Shown piece by piece: positions 34,684 to 39,138 of a stretch of 39,138 nucleotides of DNA. A program made the translations under genes and the position numbers. Within the stretch, counting starts at the first letter, position 1. Every line of letters begins with the position of its first letter. This stretch comes from an uncultured Acidobacteriota bacterium (GTDB taxonomy: Bacteria; Acidobacteriota; CAIWXX01), in the NCBI GenBank assembly GCA_903916735.1, contig CAIWXX010000160.1, positions 1-39,138 on the forward strand. The letters run 5' to 3'. The notes beneath the pieces were generated by a model. It did no database searches. It saw only the letters and a program-made list of their open reading frames with translations, and was not told the DNA's origin.

Positions 34684-34899
34684 CCGAAATCCGCGGATAA
34701 GGAATGGCGGCAAGCCATCAGATAGTCTCGATAGGCTCGGCATGACGGCTCGGCAGGAGCCTCGCCCTCCCAAACCATCGATCAGGGAAATGCTTGATAT
34801 ACGGAGGGGAGGGCTCGGCATCCTCGCGAGCCGTGCCGCAGAGGCTCCGAAGCCATTTGGTCGCAATAGGTGTGTGCTTGCTCGCGGATAGGGGTCGGC
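34684..34899 (-). repeat. Dispersed repeat, longer copy 2
   Basis: A 216-bp block that matches, in reverse orientation, the 140-bp block at 3602-3741. Both run between CCGAAATCCGCGG and GGGGTCGGC. This copy still has the 65-bp segment (start to start) between two GCCGAGCC direct repeats, which contains GGAGGGCGAGGCTCC. It also has an extra 11 bp near the GCACAC end. Minus-strand translation of part of it gives GRGSCRA and SRLSDGLPPF, a phrase I associate with spurious proteins annotated from similar repeats in several uncultured lineages. Confidence 0.85.
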
Positions 34900-34982
34900 C
34901 CATCTGAACTTGAAAAATTCTGAAATATTTGATATCACATATCAGTTGTCAGGCCATGAGTTATTGAAAAAGGAAGCTCATC

Positions 34983-35161
34983 ATGAGAAATTTCCTACGA
35001 CTCCTTCATTTTGGATTCATTTTTGCTCTTCACATCGATCTTCGCGCAAAATAAAAAGCCCAAAATTCTGGCTATCACCCATGCCAGGCTTTATTGATGG
35101 AACCGGCAGCCAGCCACTCGATGGTATCAAGGACCTGCGTTCGGCGTGCGTCATCATATAG
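34983..35161 (+). pseudogene. Relic of a secreted amidohydrolase (5' end only)
   Basis: An AAAGGA site precedes ATG 34983. The first frame gives MRNFLRLLHFGFIFAL, a signal peptide. One frame over, LFTSIFAQNKKPKILAITHA continues, and one more shift gives FIDGTGSQPLDGI. Read together these spell the signal peptide plus the first strands of an amidohydrolase (typical pattern: ITHARxIDGTG). Everything after about 35 mature residues is gone, including the metal-binding HxH motif. Two frameshifts and a 3' deletion are needed to explain it. Confidence 0.7.
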
Positions 35162-35214
35162 GGTGTAAAAATCATCAAGCAATAAAAAAGGAATTTTAGA
35201 AAGCCGGCGTTGAT

Positions 35215-37260
35215 ATGAAAAAATCTCTTCTTCAAAAAAGCAATCGATTCGACTTTCTGCTTCTTTTTCTCTTCACGGCCGCCATCACAGACCCGATGAG
35301 ATCATTCGGCGCATCGACTGAATCAACTGGAAGCCTGGACACGGCATCGATTCCAATCGATCCACAAAAATGTCAGGACCAGCAGGATATGACGTGGGCC
35401 GACGACCATCCCATTCCCGGAAAGAACTGGGCCGACCCGTCGCTCGTGCCCAATCGTCAGCTGCGCATCGCGCTCGTGGCGGTCGATTTCCCGAATCAGC
35501 CATTCGTGATCACGCTGCCCAGGAAATCGGATTTCTTCGGCAATCCGCAAATCGATTCGATAGCGCGAGCCGATGTCCCTCGCTTCTACGCCGATTTCTA
35601 CAACACCCCCAGCCCGCTCAATCACGGGCATACGATCAATGGGTATTGGATGGAACAGTCGCGCGGCCAGATCGGCATTCCCACGATGGACACTTACGGG
35701 CCATATCGAATGCCGAAGATGCTTTTCCAATATGGTCTCAATGAATATCATCAGCAGGGCGGGTGCCCAACGGGGTTCACGTGCGATGGCGAGCTCGAGC
35801 ATGATGCTGATGCGCTCTGGAAGGCGGCCGCAGGAAAGACCATCATGTCCAGGTACGACATTGTTCTGCGGATCTACGCCGGCTACGATGAAACGAGTGT
35901 CTGGCAGGAATTTGGTGAGATGAAATTCCAGACACCGGATGACATCCCGATGGAATGGGGCAATATCGATGTGAAGAAGCCGAGGTGGATTGTCACGCGA
36001 TACGTGCCATGGACATCCTGGAAGGCCGGCCAGATGCAGTGGGGCCTCTCATCAATGCGTCAGGGCGAAAACTCGGGCACAATCACACACGAGATTGCCC
36101 ACTACGCATTCGACATTGGCGACAATAACAATAATCCCTATCGCGCGCCGTACCGGCGAGTAGGCTCGGGCCCCTGGGACATCATGGATCGCGGTTCCTT
36201 CAATGGCCCCGGCGGCCCGCATCAACGTTGGGTCGTGCCGGCTGCTGAAGGGGCATCAATGCCGGCCGGGTTCATGCTCCGCAGCAGAATTCTTTTCAAA
36301 TTGGTCCGAGAATCGAACGTCTTGAGGCTTGGTCGAGACGGCCTTGCAGGATCAGGATTAGTGGTCGCGACGGTCACCGCTCGTGCCGTCGACCCAGGGC
36401 CTGCCGGGTTGTCAGGCATCACTGTCGCTCTGGACGGCAAAGCGCCGCAAGACAAAACTCCGCCGTGTGATATGAACAAGGATCCACTTTGCCCTGGGGC
36501 ATCCGTCTTCAATTATTATTCAATCGAAGTCGTGCAGCGGATCGGCTACGACTCTTTCACACCGGATAACGGCGTCCTCATCGCCAGGAACAAAAATGAC
36601 GAAAGCGATTCGTGTGGTTATGGATGTTTCACATGGGTCATTGATGCGCATCCGGAAGACATCACAATGGTCGACTACAAGCGGCCTGATGGCACGCCTG
36701 TGCCGCGAACAATTGCGGACTACAGGCAGCTGAACGACGCCCTCTTTCATGCAGGCACTAACTCAGGCAGCCAGTATGAGTGGGAAGACACGGCAAATCG
36801 GCTGCGCTTCTATGTCATCGATATGCAGCACGATAGCGAGGGGATTCTGTCCTACACAGTTGGTGTGCGGTCACTGGACGGGTCGGGCCCTCAGCTGCGA
36901 GGCGTGGCGATCTCTCCGCCGGCCAATCAGGCGATGACATTGCCTTCCGCCGAATACACATTCACTTTGACCAACACGGGTGCGCCGGCAACAACAGATC
37001 GGTCATTTCATCCACAAGATGTGTCGTCCTACCTGGCGGGTGACATCTATCGCCTCTCGATTTCCATTGACGGGCAGGGATGGACAGCTCAGGTGCGGAA
37101 TGAACTGGCGGCGGTCAAATTCGGTGAATCAGTGATGATACCGGTGCGTGTGGATCACGCGCCTGGAAGTACTCCGTCAGCGACGGTCATTCTTAAAGCG
37201 CAGTCGGAGGGTGATCCGACGAAGATGGCGACATCGATTCTGGTGATTCAGGCTCAGTGA
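35215..37260 (+). CDS. Secreted M6-like metalloprotease
   Basis: 681 residues with an N-terminal hydrophobic signal (FDFLLLFLFTAAI). The catalytic domain shows M6-type landmarks: LVAVDFPNQPF near the start, VPRFYADFYNTPSPLNHGHT, YWMEQSRGQIGI, the zinc motif THEIAHYAFDIGDN near residue 290, and GPWDIMDRGSFNGPGG. M6 peptidases such as immune inhibitor A have a close HExxHxxGxxD; here the expected Gly and Asp are replaced or moved (HEIAH then FDIGD), so the third ligand needs a model. A C-terminal beta domain (about 560-680, TLTNTGAPATTDRSF, MIPVRVDHAPGSTPSATV) resembles NEW3-like accessory domains. It is probably secreted to degrade extracellular protein. Confidence 0.82.
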   Translation: MKKSLLQKSNRFDFLLLFLFTAAITDPMRSFGASTESTGSLDTASIPIDPQKCQDQQDMTWADDHPIPGKNWADPSLVPNRQLRIALVAVDFPNQPFVITLPRKSDFFGNPQIDSIARADVPRFYADFYNTPSPLNHGHTINGYWMEQSRGQIGIPTMDTYGPYRMPKMLFQYGLNEYHQQGGCPTGFTCDGELEHDADALWKAAAGKTIMSRYDIVLRIYAGYDETSVWQEFGEMKFQTPDDIPMEWGNIDVKKPRWIVTRYVPWTSWKAGQMQWGLSSMRQGENSGTITHEIAHYAFDIGDNNNNPYRAPYRRVGSGPWDIMDRGSFNGPGGPHQRWVVPAAEGASMPAGFMLRSRILFKLVRESNVLRLGRDGLAGSGLVVATVTARAVDPGPAGLSGITVALDGKAPQDKTPPCDMNKDPLCPGASVFNYYSIEVVQRIGYDSFTPDNGVLIARNKNDESDSCGYGCFTWVIDAHPEDITMVDYKRPDGTPVPRTIADYRQLNDALFHAGTNSGSQYEWEDTANRLRFYVIDMQHDSEGILSYTVGVRSLDGSGPQLRGVAISPPANQAMTLPSAEYTFTLTNTGAPATTDRSFHPQDVSSYLAGDIYRLSISIDGQGWTAQVRNELAAVKFGESVMIPVRVDHAPGSTPSATVILKAQSEGDPTKMATSILVIQAQ

Positions 37261-37267
37261 GTGATGA

Positions 37268-37390
37268 AAATTTTCCATTGCCAATCCCGATTCGGGCAAT
37301 GATCCCTCCAAAGGCGTTGCCTACAACGCTGAAGCCGATCGATGTTCCTGGGCGGCGATGAAAGAGTTTTACGAGGAGGTCTTTCAATAG
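37268..37390 (+). pseudogene. Relic of a dienelactone hydrolase (C-terminal end)
   Basis: Open from 37268 to TAG 37388-37390 with no start codon in a sensible place. The 40 residues contain SIANPDSGNDPSKGVAYNAE followed by SWAAMKEFYEEVFQ, which is the usual C-terminus of dienelactone hydrolase family proteins (HAFxN...YNxEAAxxSWxxMKxFF). The nucleophile and most of the fold are missing. The catalytic His that normally precedes this segment is also absent. It directly follows the protease gene. Confidence 0.72.
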
Positions 37391-37530
37391 AAGGAGCCAA
37401 TGGCCATGACAGCGGGCAGAGGGAGATCAAAGATACTCTGGTGAACTGAGCCGATCTCGATATTGCGATCTCTTGGCGGAGCGCTGTAGTTCCACTGGGG
37501 GCTTTGCGCTCCAGGCCGAAAGATTTCCGT

Positions 37531-38427
37531 TCAAACCCTCACGATCAAGCTCAGTGCCAAGAGGGCTGTCACGAGTAGATGACACTGAATCGTGAGCGCC
37601 TGCGCCGGGACAATGCGAAGGGGATCATTCCAAACGCGGAGAAATACGATCAGAGCACGCGCAACCAACGGCGACGCCAGAATCACAGCCAATGTGCTGA
37701 AGGGTAGCAAACGCAATGAGACGAGAGCGATGATGGTCGGGAAGGGCAGGCACATCAGAACCACATACGGCCAGCGTGCCCAAGCCTTGCCAAGGCGGAC
37801 AACGAGGTTCTTCTTGTCAGTAGTGGCGTCTGCTTCGTAATCAGGAAACTGGTTGATCCAGAGGACCGCTGTAATCAAATAGCCGGGGATGGCACCGACC
37901 AGAATCTGCATTGGATGAATGCATCCCGTCAGGGCATAGCCGGCGCCCAGTGTCAGGAGAGGTCCGAAGGCTATGAAGATGCAGAACTCCCCCCACCCTT
38001 TCGACATCAGGTTGGATATGCGCGAGGAATAGAAATATCCAATGAGCGCTCCTGCCAAGCCAAAGACAACCACCAGTGGGCGGCCCTGGTATACAAAATG
38101 AATGGCGATGACGCCGGCCAGAGCCATCAGCGAAAGGGCCAGGAAAAAAACTCCACGAGCGCTCATGGCACCATCCAGTATGATCCGGCTGCCTCCCGAA
38201 AACGGAGTGCGAAAACGATTGATGCGATCAGTGCCTTCAGTGTCGAAGTAATCATTGACCAGGTTGCTGCTCAGGTGAAGCAAAGCCGCCGCCAGGGTGA
38301 CCAGCGAGAGATCAAGCCACACGCTCACAATCGCCTGATGCTCATAAGCGGCTGCAGCCCACACAGGCAGAATTGAACCGGTCAGAAACGGGAGTCTCAT
38401 TCCTTGGAGAATCGATTTGAGTCGCAC
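37531..38427 (-). CDS. UbiA-family prenyltransferase (MenA-like)
   Basis: 298 residues with about nine hydrophobic segments. The first Asp-rich motif is NLVNDYFDTEGTD (NDxxDxxxD), the second is PDYEADATTDKKN, as in MenA-type 1,4-dihydroxy-2-naphthoate prenyltransferases and other UbiA members. It would attach an isoprenoid chain to an aromatic ring in the membrane; menaquinone is the likely product but no other men gene is near. GTG 38427 has AGGAA eight bases before; an internal ATG 38400 is less likely. It lies 12 bases after the GbsR-type gene and is probably in the same transcript. Confidence 0.88.
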   Translation of the reverse strand: MRLKSILQGMRLPFLTGSILPVWAAAAYEHQAIVSVWLDLSLVTLAAALLHLSSNLVNDYFDTEGTDRINRFRTPFSGGSRIILDGAMSARGVFFLALSLMALAGVIAIHFVYQGRPLVVVFGLAGALIGYFYSSRISNLMSKGWGEFCIFIAFGPLLTLGAGYALTGCIHPMQILVGAIPGYLITAVLWINQFPDYEADATTDKKNLVVRLGKAWARWPYVVLMCLPFPTIIALVSLRLLPFSTLAVILASPLVARALIVFLRVWNDPLRIVPAQALTIQCHLLVTALLALSLIVRV

Positions 38428-38439
38428 GGATGATCTTTC

Positions 38440-38970
38440 CTATTCAAGCGCCTTGAGCGCTTTGCCTACTTTATCGCCCATCTTCACCAGCCTCATCACC
38501 ACTCCGCGGGGAATTCGCTGGATCTGTTGATACCACGTCGTCATCGTCTCGAGGAAGGAGTGAAGCTCAGTCAGTCGCGCCCTTGTATAGGGGTCGCATT
38601 CAACGGTGTCGTCCATGCATTCGCGAAGCGTGGCAAGTGCCGGGTCGAACTCTCGCCGTTTCCGTCCCTCAACGATCATCCGAAACATCTCCCAGACGTC
38701 GCTTTCCGCATGAAAGTGATCGCATCGATCACCGAAATTGTGGACCACCTTGATGAGTCCCCAGGCGCTGAGCTCCTTGATGCTGGTGCTGACATTTGAG
38801 CGCGCCACAGCCAGTCTCTCGGCGATCTCATCGGCTGTCAGCGGCCTTTTGGATATATAAAGAAGCGCATGAATCTGCGCGACGGTTCTGTTGATCCCCC
38901 AGCGCGCCCCCATCTTTCCCCAATGGAGGATGAATTTCTGCGCCGCTGGATCAAGCCCGTTTTTGTTCAT
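38440..38970 (-). CDS. GbsR/MarR-type transcriptional regulator
   Basis: 176 residues from ATG 38970. A winged helix-turn-helix of the GbsR branch of the MarR superfamily: FILHWGKMGARWGINRTVAQ, then LLYISKRPLTADEIAERLAV and ARSNVSTSIKELSAWGLIKV, followed by a helical dimerisation and effector part (RCDHFHAESDVWEMFRMIVE). It probably represses its own gene and the prenyltransferase behind it. There is no Shine-Dalgarno sequence before ATG 38970, so a very short or leaderless transcript fits. A TTG at 38988 inside the palindrome is a less likely start. Confidence 0.87.
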   Translation of the reverse strand: MNKNGLDPAAQKFILHWGKMGARWGINRTVAQIHALLYISKRPLTADEIAERLAVARSNVSTSIKELSAWGLIKVVHNFGDRCDHFHAESDVWEMFRMIVEGRKRREFDPALATLRECMDDTVECDPYTRARLTELHSFLETMTTWYQQIQRIPRGVVMRLVKMGDKVGKALKALE

Positions 38971-38972
38971 TT

Positions 38973-39002
38973 CTGTAATTTCTGTCAATACAGAAATTAC
39001 AG
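38973..39002. promoter_or_regulatory. Perfect 13-bp palindrome, likely GbsR operator
   Basis: CTGTAATTTCTGT (38973-38985), four bases, then ACAGAAATTACAG (38990-39002): an exact inverted repeat directly upstream of the regulator's ATG. Size and symmetry suit a winged-helix dimer. It covers the predicted -10 hexamer, so binding would block transcription. Confidence 0.75.
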
Positions 39003-39022
39003 CAAAGACATAAAGACGTCAA
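38994..39022 (-). promoter_or_regulatory. Promoter of the GbsR-UbiA transcript
   Basis: On the minus strand TTGACG (39017-39022), exactly 17 bases, then TAATTT (38994-38999). The -10 lies inside the right arm of the palindrome. Transcription would begin around 38986-38988, leaving only about 16-18 bases before ATG 38970. Confidence 0.6.
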
Positions 39023-39096
39023 GAGAAAATGGGGCCAGGTCTTCACTTTTCATTTTTGTTGTTGTTGGAGGAGCAGTGAGATAGAATGGTAGATGT

Positions 39097-39138
39097 ATGG
39101 CTCGGCCCACAAGAATTGAGTTTGATGGTGCGCGCTGT
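39097..39138 (+). CDS. Start of a REP-associated (Y1, IS200-like) transposase, cut by window edge
   Basis: Only 14 residues are inside the window: MARPTRIEFDGARC. This matches the very common start of REP-associated tyrosine transposases (MARPLRIEFPGAxYHV). Just before it, 39028-39060 has TGGGGCCAGGTCTTCACTTT, the type of sequence often found at the ends of such elements, and a GGAGGAG site. The catalytic HUH and Tyr are beyond the window. Confidence 0.65.
   Translation, partial: MARPTRIEFDGARC

Noticed and set aside
1-39138. CRISPR arrays, tRNA or rRNA genes, phage genes
   Set aside because: I saw no regularly spaced repeats, no tRNA-like cloverleaf arms with TTCGANNC-type loops that held up, no rRNA segments, and no phage structural proteins.

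Overview
The window looks like a piece of a moderately GC-rich chromosome from an uncultivated anaerobic bacterium. The evidence for anaerobiosis is an operon for a flavin-based, iron-sulfur-rich NADH/ferredoxin/NADPH oxidoreductase, plus a B12-binding radical SAM enzyme and a MenA-type prenyltransferase. PATAN (DUF4388) proteins, a two-component-regulator-type beta-propeller protein, and a dispersed repeat whose translation contains GRGSCRA would fit a PVC, Sumerlaeota, Hydrogenedentota or Acidobacteriota-like lineage. I cannot settle the phylum from the sequence alone.

Layout. 1-108 is the tail of an unidentified gene; 373-1584 is an FrsA/DUF1100-like alpha/beta hydrolase. From about 2.1 to 10 kb most genes lie on the minus strand: alkaline-phosphatase-superfamily enzyme, GT4 glycosyltransferase, FliB-like cysteine-cluster protein, alanine racemase and B12/radical SAM protein. 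At 10.6-13.1 kb is a large helical-repeat protein with a C-terminal PATAN domain.

The centrepiece is 13.6-24.1 kb on the plus strand, downstream of a good sigma70-type promoter (13631-13659). Nine closely spaced or overlapping genes follow: a Cys-rich protein, a DRTGG protein, NuoE-like, NuoF-like, a 1138-residue NuoG-NfnA (SudB) fusion, NfnB (SudA/GltA-like), a second DRTGG protein, an RsbW-type ATPase, and an [FeFe]-hydrogenase-like protein with all four H-cluster cysteines but an altered proton-transfer site. My reading is that the NuoE/F/G-NfnA/NfnB products form one electron-bifurcating or electron-confurcating complex linking NADH, ferredoxin and NADPH. The DRTGG, ATPase and hydrogenase-like proteins look like a redox or H2 sensing and signalling module encoded with it.

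The right part holds an AAA/DUF4143 ATPase, a beta-propeller sensor-like protein, a saccharopine-dehydrogenase-family enzyme, a small zinc-ribbon-like peptide overlapping a membrane protein, a PATAN-DnaJ-TPR protein, a secreted M6-like metalloprotease, and a GbsR-type regulator with a UbiA/MenA prenyltransferase. The regulator has a perfect 13-bp palindrome overlapping its predicted -10. The window ends inside the start of a REP-associated (Y1) transposase.

Two genome-scale features stand out. First, at least six gene relics with internal deletions and frameshifts sit between intact genes: HD hydrolase, class II photolyase, PreA, lactate permease, amidohydrolase and dienelactone hydrolase; a seventh is unidentified. 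Second, two inverted copies of a dispersed repeat lie 31 kb apart, and one has lost exactly the 65 bp between two 8-bp direct repeats. Together they suggest ongoing gene loss by deletion.
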